From Armatimonadota bacterium (GTDB lineage Bacteria; Armatimonadota; Zipacnadia; Zipacnadales; JABUFB01): 64,000 nucleotides of DNA. This document shows, one piece after another, positions 8,970 to 16,350 of the stretch. Within the stretch, counting starts at the first letter, position 1; each line of letters begins with the position of its first letter. Position numbers and translations under genes: made by a program. The notes beneath the pieces were generated by a model that worked only from the letters and a program-made list of their open reading frames with translations, was not told the DNA's origin and searched no databases. Where the stretch lies: contig JABUFB010000005.1 in assembly GCA_013314775.1 (NCBI GenBank), forward strand, positions 248,001-312,000, read 5' to 3'.

Positions 8970-9440
8970 TCAGCCTTCAATGTCCGCCAATATGTCCGAA
9001 ACAGCGGGAATGTCCGCCATTGTCCTTCCGTAGTGCGCGGAGCGCACCACTCCTTCCCGATCTACCAGCACCATGGCGGGCATGCGACCAAGCTTGAAAA
9101 GGTTCACCTCTTGTCCGTACAGCTTGAGCACCGACGCAGAGGGGTCGGGAAGGCCTCGGAAGGGCAGATCGTGCTTGGCCCAGTACTGGGCAAAGCGTTC
9201 GGGGCTATCCGGCCCGAGAACGACGGGTTCGACACTTCTTGCTTGCAGCGTGGCATAATCCCGGCGCAACTGCGCCATGCTTGCGCGGCAGAACGGTCAC
9301 CCAAAACCACGGTTGAAGACCAGGAGAATGGCGCCCTTGCCACGCTGGTCGGAAAGACGAAACACTTCGCCCTTATGGTCGGGAAGGGTGAAATCCGGGG
9401 CCGGAAGGCCGATCTCCACGCGCCCGCTTTTCGGTCTCAT
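8970..9440 (-). CDS. peroxiredoxin-like selenoprotein candidate (in-frame UGA at residue 48)
   Basis: AhpC/TSA-type thioredoxin-fold protein expected to reduce peroxides or disulfides. From the ATG at 9440 (GAGGAGG eight bases upstream) to the stop at 8970 the frame is open except for one TGA at 9299-9297. Read through, the local sequence is NRGF-G-(UGA)-P-F-C-R, exactly where relatives have the peroxidatic Cys of an RGxxCPFCR motif. UGA therefore most likely encodes selenocysteine (residue 48), paired with Cys51 as a UxxC redox site. The product is 156 residues with a complete fold on both sides of the codon, including PAPDFTLPD before it and GRMPAMVLVD after it. A SECIS-like hairpin follows (9253-9280). 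It lies 13 bases after the heparinase-like gene and is probably co-transcribed. If UGA were a simple stop, only a fragment starting near 9278 would be made and it would lack the active site. Confidence 0.8.
9253..9280 (-). promoter_or_regulatory. candidate bacterial SECIS element
   Basis: Read on the minus strand, GGCGC (offset 21-25 after UGA) pairs with GCGCC (30-34) around an AGUU apical loop. An outer GCAU (17-20) pairs with AUGC (41-44), leaving a six-base bulge on the 3' side. Bacterial SECIS hairpins sit inside the coding region right after UGA with a G-U step in the apical loop about 16-37 bases downstream; this one has G27-U28. The match is by eye and has not been folded computationally. 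Confidence 0.6.
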
Positions 9441-9453
9441 GCCTCCTTCCTCC

Positions 9454-12400
9454 TCAGGGTTTCGCCACCGCCTGCGCGCCCTGCGGCAGCGAAATCGTCA
9501 CCGGCACCGGCGCGCAGACCTCGTATGTGTGTTCACCAGTCTTCTTCACACTCACTGAATATGGCCAAATGACCTCGTACCCTGGTCCGAAGTCGTAGAC
9601 GTCAAACCACGCGCCTTCCGGGAACTGGGCCGCGAGGACATCCGCGCCGGCGCCTCCATGGGCCTGCGCGTCGATATACGCGCCATCGCCGCTACGGACA
9701 TCGCTCAACGTGTACCCGGTCTTGCCGTCAGGACTCACCATCCACGCACCCTGATAATAGCCGTAGTTGTGCAGGGGGAACTCGGTTGCTGACCGTACCT
9801 TGTTGTCTGCCACGGCCGCCACTCGGCCGGTGCCGATGCGCGGGTCGGTGTACAGGACAAGCTCGGCTTCATCGCCGACCTTGCGCGCCCCGATGACTTT
9901 ATACGCCACGCGGCGCGGGCCGAAGCTGAAATAGATCGTGGCGCCCTCCATTGCACCGGGGGATGGGGGACAGGGGGCTATTCGCACCGTCTGGTTAGCG
10001 TAATCCGCCGACACCACGCGTCCCCGGTATTCACCTGACTGGGCCTGGATTCCGAAGCCGTTCTTCTCGAGCCGGGTGCCGCCGACCAGCGACATCGCCT
10101 CCGGCACCCCGTCTCGCTCGGCATACAAGCAGAAGCGCCCCGCGAACTCCAGGCCATCCCCGGTTCTGCAAGCGACTTCGGCGTCTGTAGAGTGAACCAG
10201 CGTATCCACTCGTCCGTTGGCCAGTGCGACCCGGCAGGCCTTTGCAGTCCCAACGCCCTCGGAGAGGGTGAGCATGGTGGTCGAAGTAATCAGCGGCTCT
10301 CCCTCATATGTTTCCAGCGCGCTCACGAAACTGCTCCGTACCGGTTCGGCGCCTTTCGCGTGCAACATCAACCATTTCATCTCATAGGGTGAGCCGCCGG
10401 ACGCCGCTTTGCCGTCGGTGATGTTGACCTCCACCGGGCTCCCGTCGCCGTTCGCGGCCTGAATCATATGCAGTCGCACCTGCAAACCATCACCCGTCTT
10501 GAGCCTCCAATTCGCCCACCACGGATCGCGCGTGGCTCCCTTGTCCACGTTGTACAGGAACGGGAAGACGAAGTTCACACCTCTCCACCCATAGCTGTGG
10601 TGGAGAGTGGCGCCGTGGTCCTTGAGCCACTGTGTATCGCCGTAGGGCACATCGGGTCCCGCCAGGGTTCCGCCTTCTTGTCTCTTGAGCTCAATGCCCC
10701 CGGTGGTGAAATCGCCTTCCTGGCAGTGAAATGCCCACCAGTGGTCCTCGCCGCCGCTCACATCGTAGAAGTCCACACAGTAGAACTCGGTGGGCGAGAC
10801 GTCCACCAGTGCCAGGGTCCGGCGCTGGCCGTAGTTTTCCGGCGGCGTGGCTCGGACCCCGTCCGAACCCAGGTTGTTGTGCGCCTTCGCCACGCACTCG
10901 GCTACCTGCGCGATCCCGGCATCTGCGAACAGTTCGCTGCGCGCGACCTGCGTCAAGTACGGGAACTGTCGCGCCAGGTTGTGGCTGGACCACGAGTACT
11001 CCCAGTAGCCCCAGTTGCGCGGGTAGCCCATGTGTCCCAGGATCAGGCCCTCATGCGCCTGCAGCCCGATGTCCATCAGGTCGTCCTGGTTATGCCCCCG
11101 CGCCCAGCCGTAGCGCATCCACAAAGCCCGCTTCGCGTCGCCTTTGCCGCCGCGCAGGATCGCGATCCCGTATCCGTCGTGCAGAGAACTCGCATCATTC
11201 CAATCATCGGGCCACAGTGCCGCCTGTTCCTCGATCTCCTGTCTCGTAAACGGGAAATCAGGCGATGGTCGCCACCCGGGTGCATTGGCCAGCGCCCAGG
11301 CGAACTTGGGTGACCTGAAGATCCGGTAGGCGTGCTCGAAGGCCGGGATGTCCGCATCGTGCCAGGTGATCTTGGGCAGCTTGTGGTACTCCGGGTGACT
11401 CCCGCCGTCTCCGATCTGCGGGAACGAGCGGTCGATGGTGACGGTATCCATGCAGAAGTCGAACACATTGCGGTACCGCACGGACTTGCTCAGGCTCGGG
11501 TACCGGTCTTCGGGGTAGACTTCGGGACGCATCGACCGGAGATGTTCCACAGACTCCACAATTGGCCCAAGCGCAGTCACATGCATCGAGTTGTAGCCGC
11601 CAGTGGACTCGTAGGGCGCGCCGTCCCGAAAGAACCCGTTGGGTACAAAGGTCCGCATTCTCCCCGCGCCGTCGTAGAGCCAGTCCATGAACTCGTTGCC
11701 GCGGGGGTAGTTGAGCACTTCGGCCATGCGGATCAAACCGCGTTGGTGGAATGGCTCGTTGGAATGGGTTGCCCCGTCCATCGCGGCCTGCATCCACACT
11801 GCGAAGAGATTCTCTTCCAGGAAGCGCCGCACGTCCTCGTGGGTCTGCACATCAATTCCCTTGCCCTGCAGGAAGGGGATGATCTCCTGATCTTTCTCAA
11901 TGTCCGGGAAGATGAGGTCGTACGCTTCCGCGTGGCTCCACTGGTAACGGGGTTGGTCGATGCAGTAGACCGTAAGCCCCGCGCCATACAGTGATGGCCC
12001 CTCGCTGAAAGGCGCAGGGCCCAGCCTCTCCACCTGTGATTGGCTGTTGCGGTGCCGGTGCTGGGTCATTGTCGCAAGGTAGGCATATTCCAGGGCGAGA
12101 CGGGAAAAAGCCACAAGGGCCTTGTGCAGGTACGTCTTGTCTCCGGTGGCAATGTACGCTCGAGCGCAATCCGGCGCCACCTTCAACATTTCGTGGCAAT
12201 ATGCCTGGTTGATCTCCGCAATGAACCCGTACCTTTGCCCTCCCTGCGGGTACCCGCCGCCGATGCCGTCGTCCGGGAATTCGCCGCTGGTCATGTCTCC
12301 GGCGCCGAAATCATTGGAGGGATACTCCTCGCCACCCACCGGACACTTGATCTTCCAGCGGTACGGAAACGATGTGTCCTTCTCCCACGGATAGTATGCC

Positions 12401-13020
12401 TTCTTCGCATAGATCTCCGTCCCGTGAACCGGGCACCCGTGGGACACGTTCACCCAGTGCCAGCGCGGGATGGTGCTGTCGGTCTGCAAGGCCCAGATAT
12501 CATCGTCGCTCATCGCGGCCCACTGTGACGCCCTTCCCGGGCCGCCCCCGGTCATGCGCGCGATGTCCGCGTCGGTGTACACCGTGCGCCCTTCCTTCAA
12601 GCTCGGCAGCATCTCGCCCAGCGGCCATCGACGCGGCAACTGGTAACCTTTGAGCTGACGGAACTCTCGCAGGTCGTCGTAGGACCAGATCGTCACCGGG
12701 ACGCGGATGTCGTACCCGCCGCCCGCGAAACGTATCTCCGCATTCTCCGCGGGCTTCACTGACCGGAAGTAGTACCTGCGCTCGGCGTGCTTCGCCGGCA
12801 GGGGTGTGCGGTCGAACAAGACGATGCTGTCGGGGTGCGTGACTTCCATCCTGGGCGCATCCACCGGCAGCGCCAGCACCACCATGAAGATGCGGTCAAC
12901 GCCCACGATATCCGGCGCGTAGGTCACCAGTTGCTCCATGGGTTCTCCCTGTCCGGTACACGCTGCTGCCACAAGCAGCAGCAGAGCTGTAAATACGGTT
13001 GTCAGCATTCTCTCTCGCAT
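9454..13020 (-). CDS. large secreted heparinase II/III-like polysaccharide lyase family protein
   Basis: The 1188-residue product begins with a signal peptide or lipoprotein signal (MRERMLTTVFTALLLLVAAAC; the Cys could be lipidated). After a short N-terminal domain comes a long helical toroid region typical of heparinase II/III-like and alginate-lyase proteins, with FIAEINQAYCHEMLKVAPD, Trp- and Tyr-rich helices and GGYNSMHVTALG near residue 560. The C-terminal third is beta-rich, as in the family's antiparallel sheet domain, and includes MRYGWARGHNQDDLMDIG. Such enzymes cleave uronic-acid polysaccharides by beta-elimination, but many members are uncharacterised and the substrate here is unknown. 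The start at 13020 has GAGGAAA upstream; an extension to 13416 only runs into the neighbouring gene. It sits between the ceramidase-like and peroxiredoxin genes on the same strand. Confidence 0.75.
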   Translation of the reverse strand: MRERMLTTVFTALLLLVAAACTGQGEPMEQLVTYAPDIVGVDRIFMVVLALPVDAPRMEVTHPDSIVLFDRTPLPAKHAERRYYFRSVKPAENAEIRFAGGGYDIRVPVTIWSYDDLREFRQLKGYQLPRRWPLGEMLPSLKEGRTVYTDADIARMTGGGPGRASQWAAMSDDDIWALQTDSTIPRWHWVNVSHGCPVHGTEIYAKKAYYPWEKDTSFPYRWKIKCPVGGEEYPSNDFGAGDMTSGEFPDDGIGGGYPQGGQRYGFIAEINQAYCHEMLKVAPDCARAYIATGDKTYLHKALVAFSRLALEYAYLATMTQHRHRNSQSQVERLGPAPFSEGPSLYGAGLTVYCIDQPRYQWSHAEAYDLIFPDIEKDQEIIPFLQGKGIDVQTHEDVRRFLEENLFAVWMQAAMDGATHSNEPFHQRGLIRMAEVLNYPRGNEFMDWLYDGAGRMRTFVPNGFFRDGAPYESTGGYNSMHVTALGPIVESVEHLRSMRPEVYPEDRYPSLSKSVRYRNVFDFCMDTVTIDRSFPQIGDGGSHPEYHKLPKITWHDADIPAFEHAYRIFRSPKFAWALANAPGWRPSPDFPFTRQEIEEQAALWPDDWNDASSLHDGYGIAILRGGKGDAKRALWMRYGWARGHNQDDLMDIGLQAHEGLILGHMGYPRNWGYWEYSWSSHNLARQFPYLTQVARSELFADAGIAQVAECVAKAHNNLGSDGVRATPPENYGQRRTLALVDVSPTEFYCVDFYDVSGGEDHWWAFHCQEGDFTTGGIELKRQEGGTLAGPDVPYGDTQWLKDHGATLHHSYGWRGVNFVFPFLYNVDKGATRDPWWANWRLKTGDGLQVRLHMIQAANGDGSPVEVNITDGKAASGGSPYEMKWLMLHAKGAEPVRSSFVSALETYEGEPLITSTTMLTLSEGVGTAKACRVALANGRVDTLVHSTDAEVACRTGDGLEFAGRFCLYAERDGVPEAMSLVGGTRLEKNGFGIQAQSGEYRGRVVSADYANQTVRIAPCPPSPGAMEGATIYFSFGPRRVAYKVIGARKVGDEAELVLYTDPRIGTGRVAAVADNKVRSATEFPLHNYGYYQGAWMVSPDGKTGYTLSDVRSGDGAYIDAQAHGGAGADVLAAQFPEGAWFDVYDFGPGYEVIWPYSVSVKKTGEHTYEVCAPVPVTISLPQGAQAVAKP

Positions 13021-13073
13021 CTGGTTTCCTCGTTCCGCCCTGCGCGGGATGTACGGATACTGGTTTGGGCACC

Positions 13074-14501
13074 CTACGCGAAAACGATCTGCAGAGCCCC
13101 TATCGCGGCATCGCGGATCATCTCGAAGGCTTCGGGGGATAGCTTCGCCCAGTACCGCGTGCTCGCTTCGTGTCCGCCGCGTTTGAGCGCCTCCGCGGAA
13201 GGGATGTACCCCACGTACTGGGATGTGCAGTGTGCGATCAGAGTGCGTCTTGCCGGCGACGCGAGTTTGATCGCCAGCCCAAGCTCCACGAACGGCTCGC
13301 CCGGAAGCCCGACGACAGCGTCGTCTCCGATGCGCAGAATCTGTATCTCGTAGTCGAGCACAGGTGATCGACGCCGCGCCAGTTCCACACTCCACTGGCT
13401 CGCTGCCGCCATCCATGCCGGGTCTATAGTCACCGGATCATTCCCCGTCACTTGCGGCACTGGATGACGAGACAGCACGTCCTCGCAATGCGCCCTTTCC
13501 TGGGACGTCAACTCCCGCAAGGGTATTGGCAGACGGGTGACATGGACTGCCAGGGCGGCTACGGGCTCGAATCGCGTGTGTGCCAGAGCGGTGCGGGCAG
13601 TCTCTGCAAGTCCTGCGCCCATGCGCCGGTGATCCGCCACGTACTCCGGGTCGAAAGGCGGCCACGGGTTGATGTTCCCGCAGGCGCCATTGACCACCAG
13701 AGCCGTGCAACCCGGCCCACAGTCGCTCTCAATCTTATCCGCCAGTGCGCCGGGCCAGTCCGCCGACACGAAAGGCCGGGGGAAAACATGCACCGGGTGG
13801 CAAGCGTAGTTGGCCAGCACCGACACGAACCCCAGCGCCTCATCGCGGAAGCTCAGAACCGCGAGTTCCGGGTCGATCGGGCCTTCGATGTACTTGATCC
13901 ACGTCGGACCGAGAGGCGCTTCCCACGTCGGCCCGGGCATTCCCACCGACCCGTCCGCTCTCACCGCCCGACGGTTGTGTGCCCAGCGACCGTCGATCGC
14001 ACTGACCGACCCAAGACACACCGGCCGCAGGCCTTCCAGTGCATGACCCACTGCCTCCACGCACCGCGAGGCCGCCCAACGGCTGTGGGAGTCCTCACTC
14101 CCGCGCACCCACTCCAGTTCGGGCGGAAGTTCGGGGAAGTCCGGGTCCAGCATGATGTGGCCCAGAGTCGGCGCCGAATGGGTCTGAGTTGCGTGGACCA
14201 TGATCGCGTCGGGATCCAGGCCGAAGCGTGAGGCGCACTGCTCCCGGATCCAGCCCGTGTATTGCCCGGTAATGATCGTTGCATCCACACAAAGCAGGCA
14301 GGCCCGGGTCGCCCCAAGCTCCAGCGCCAAAGCTCTCGCGTGCAGGGGGTCCCACACCTGCTGTGCGGGTCGGTGCCGGGCAATGTCACCCGCGAGATGC
14401 ACTCCCCAACGCGGGGTGATATCCACACTCGCCGCTCCGGCGCCCAAGGCCGGGCTCTTTCCGCTTGCCACGCGCTGCGCCTCCAAGTCGCCAGTGGGCA
14501 C
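13074..14501 (-). CDS. neutral/alkaline ceramidase-like hydrolase (N-terminal domain type)
   Basis: The 475-residue protein matches the metal-dependent N-terminal domain of neutral ceramidases: ASVDITPRWG near the start, MVHATQTHSAP (the His/Thr nucleophile region), ANYACHPVHVF with zinc-ligand histidines, and VVNGACGNINPW. Real neutral ceramidases cleave ceramide to sphingosine and fatty acid and carry a C-terminal immunoglobulin-like domain, which is absent here. Related proteins in environmental bacteria form a broad family of uncertain substrate. There is no signal peptide, so it is likely cytoplasmic. The GTG start at 14501 overlaps the TAG stop of the response regulator by one base, which implies translational coupling. 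Confidence 0.7.
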   Translation of the reverse strand: MPTGDLEAQRVASGKSPALGAGAASVDITPRWGVHLAGDIARHRPAQQVWDPLHARALALELGATRACLLCVDATIITGQYTGWIREQCASRFGLDPDAIMVHATQTHSAPTLGHIMLDPDFPELPPELEWVRGSEDSHSRWAASRCVEAVGHALEGLRPVCLGSVSAIDGRWAHNRRAVRADGSVGMPGPTWEAPLGPTWIKYIEGPIDPELAVLSFRDEALGFVSVLANYACHPVHVFPRPFVSADWPGALADKIESDCGPGCTALVVNGACGNINPWPPFDPEYVADHRRMGAGLAETARTALAHTRFEPVAALAVHVTRLPIPLRELTSQERAHCEDVLSRHPVPQVTGNDPVTIDPAWMAAASQWSVELARRRSPVLDYEIQILRIGDDAVVGLPGEPFVELGLAIKLASPARRTLIAHCTSQYVGYIPSAEALKRGGHEASTRYWAKLSPEAFEMIRDAAIGALQIVFA

Positions 14502-14884
14502 TATGCTTCCAGGATGCGTTGCACAATCAGCGCGACGTCTTGTGTGAAGCCCATTCGCTTCTCGACAAACACGCCGTCGTACTCGATGATGTGCGTCAGG
14601 TCCTCAGCGGACTGCAACTCTCCGCTGACCACAATCACTTTGATGTCTTGCCACAGTGGATTGTTCTTGATTGCCTTCAACGCTTGCCATCCATTGAGTT
14701 CCGGCATCACAATGTCGAGGGTGATCAGGTCATACGGCTTGTTTTCCACGACGCTCGCACACAGTTTTTCAAGAGCAATGCGACCGTTGGCGGCAGTGTC
14801 TGTTTCCATGCCGGCCATCTCAAGCTGCATCTGGATGACCTCGCGCACAGCGGGATCATCGTCGACCACGAGGATTCTGGGCAT
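14501..14884 (-). CDS. single-domain response regulator (CheY-like receiver)
   Basis: The 127-residue protein is one complete receiver domain and nothing else. It has the acidic pocket DDD at 8-10, phospho-acceptor Asp57 in LITLDIVMP, the switch Ser87 in VVSGE and the conserved Lys109 in VEKR. With no output domain it must act through protein contact, like CheY or SpoIIAA-type regulators. The start MPRILVVDDD at 14884 fits the family; an upstream ATG at 14923 would add an unusual 13-residue extension. No histidine kinase is encoded nearby. Its stop overlaps the start of the ceramidase-like gene. Confidence 0.88.
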   Translation of the reverse strand: MPRILVVDDDPAVREVIQMQLEMAGMETDTAANGRIALEKLCASVVENKPYDLITLDIVMPELNGWQALKAIKNNPLWQDIKVIVVSGELQSAEDLTHIIEYDGVFVEKRMGFTQDVALIVQRILEA

Positions 14885-15010
14885 ATGCGAGCCAATCCTT
14901 TCACCATGGTTGCGCCCAATCACGGGGCAGCGACTGCGGAAGGCGCACCCTGCGCAAAGGCTGGTTTCCCGCTTGCCCGCTCCGTCACCTGCCTGTGGCC
15001 TGAGCCGGGG

Positions 15011-15934
15011 TTACCCGAACTGCAGCAGGATTACCCCCGCCACCAGCAGACACGCGCCGGCTACTGCGGCCGCCGAGAACCGTTCCCGGAAGAACACCCA
15101 GCCGATTATCGCAGAGATCATGGGGTAAGTTGACGTGATACAACTGATCCGCGGGGGACCGGCGATCTCGATCGCTCTGACCATAAGCACGTAAGCCACG
15201 GAGAAACTTATGAGGCCGTGGGTTACGTAACACAGGATGTCCCGGCTTGGTATGGTCGCGAACCGTCGCCAGGCGCCCGACACCACTGCGTACCCGGCAT
15301 ACACCACCAGCCCGCACCACAGCAGCAGCGCATTCTTGGCCACCGCGTTGATGCTTTCGGGCAGGGTTCCGATCAGCGTCTCACCCGCCCCCCAACAGAT
15401 GCAGGCCCCCATTGCCAGAAGTAGTGACAGCCGGTGACCGTCGCGGGATTTGCCCTCCGGCGCGCAGTTGGTCTGAAGACCCAGGACAACGCCGCCCAGA
15501 ACCACAAGCACACACGCGCCCAGGAGCCACCAGGTAAAGGTCTCCAGACCCAGCGCCAGCGTGAAAGCCAGCACAAGAATGACCTTGAGCCGGGTCACTG
15601 GAACGGCGATGCTCATACTGCCCCGCCGGATGCTCTCGTAGTAGAGCATGCACCCGAGCGTGAACTGGAGCGTGCCCGTCAGCGCGAATCTCCCCATTTC
15701 GGTCCACGGGAGCGACGCGAAGGCCAACAGCTCTCGGCCCGCAAGAATGCTCGTGGCCAGTGCCCCGGTGAGCATGGAGATGCCGATACCCAGCTTGCCG
15801 GAAAGTTTCGTTAGCTTGATCGGCACGACGACAACGCCCCAGCAGAGCGTGGAGACTGCAGCCAGCGCATAGGCGTATGCGAGTTGAGACACAGAGCCGT
15901 TCCCAGGGAGTGAAATGGCGCGCAGACGGCCCAT
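15011..15934 (-). CDS. EamA/DMT-family 10-helix transporter
   Basis: The protein has about ten hydrophobic segments in two five-helix repeats, the layout of the drug/metabolite transporter (EamA) family. Examples are YALAAVSTLCWGVVVVPIKL, LLGACVLVVLGGVVLGLQ and GLISFSVAYVLMVRAIEIA, with the last helix ending AAAVAGACLLVAGVILLQFG. The conserved Gly-Pro-rich SITSTYPMISAIIGWVFFRE-like segment is near the end. The start is uncertain: ATG at 15934 (307 residues) has AGGAGG almost touching it, and GTG at 15892 would give 293 residues with the first helix still intact. Longer upstream reading to 16384 has no hydrophobic or family features. The substrate is unknown. Confidence 0.8.
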   Translation of the reverse strand: MGRLRAISLPGNGSVSQLAYAYALAAVSTLCWGVVVVPIKLTKLSGKLGIGISMLTGALATSILAGRELLAFASLPWTEMGRFALTGTLQFTLGCMLYYESIRRGSMSIAVPVTRLKVILVLAFTLALGLETFTWWLLGACVLVVLGGVVLGLQTNCAPEGKSRDGHRLSLLLAMGACICWGAGETLIGTLPESINAVAKNALLLWCGLVVYAGYAVVSGAWRRFATIPSRDILCYVTHGLISFSVAYVLMVRAIEIAGPPRISCITSTYPMISAIIGWVFFRERFSAAAVAGACLLVAGVILLQFG

Positions 15935-16289
15935 TCCTCCTGTGGGGCAGTCAGACCTGCCCGCGCGGAACACTCCAGCCGGGCCAGACGTCGCTACATC
16001 AGGGCAGGAGAATCCGACTTTGTGAGAGGCGTGCTTGCCGGGTGCGAGGTCAGCGTCCGGTGCCCGGGGTATTGGGGCCGTGGCGTGTGCTGGCAGGCTC
16101 GGCTCCGGATAGAGCCATCCGCCTGCAGTATCCGGCGGATACCGGGGGATACAGGCCCCGGCTATGCGCTGTCCCTCCCTCCACGGCCTGTGGGGCAGGG
16201 ACTCGGGGCGATGGGTCCGCTGAACGCGGTTCGGCTCAGCCGGCACGCGTCCCGCGAGACCGATGCTCCTGCACATCAGGGCCCCGCGA
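15935..16289. other. intergenic region with several hairpins
   Basis: Between the DMT transporter start and the promoter of the PBP1A gene there is no supported protein gene. CCTGTGGGGCAG occurs twice, at 15939 and 16187. The notable part is a run of three adjacent hairpins at 16101-16161, listed separately. Confidence 0.4.
16101..16161. ncRNA. three adjacent hairpins, possible structured RNA
   Basis: GGCTC/GAGCC (16101-16116, six-base loop), ATCCGCC/GGCGGAT (16117-16140, ten-base loop) and CCGGGG/CCCCGG (16142-16161, eight-base loop) follow each other with at most one base between. All three stems are perfect. An alternative pairing GTATCC/GGATAC (16128-16142) overlaps the second and third. 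I match it to no known RNA family, and chance in GC-rich DNA is possible. Confidence 0.3.
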
Positions 16290-16318
16290 TTGCGGACCTT
16301 CTCTGCATGCCGTATAAT
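16290..16318 (+). promoter_or_regulatory. sigma-70-type promoter of the PBP1A gene
   Basis: Perfect TATAAT at 16313-16318, 17 bases after TTGCGG at 16290-16295. The transcript would start near 16325, about 26 bases before the ATG at 16351. Confidence 0.65.
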
Positions 16319-16350
16319 CGACCTGCGATTTCCTGCCGGAGTGCTCGAAT

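Noticed and set aside
8970-9440. Peroxiredoxin as a pseudogene broken by a nonsense codon
   Set aside because: The single UGA falls exactly on the peroxidatic Cys, the remaining frame and ribosome site are intact, and a SECIS-like hairpin follows. A random stop would not be expected there, but read-level confirmation is still needed.
13021-13416. 131-residue N-terminal extension of the heparinase-like protein
   Set aside because: It overlaps the end of the ceramidase-like gene in another frame and pushes the signal peptide into the interior; the ATG at 13020 with GAGGAAA is better.
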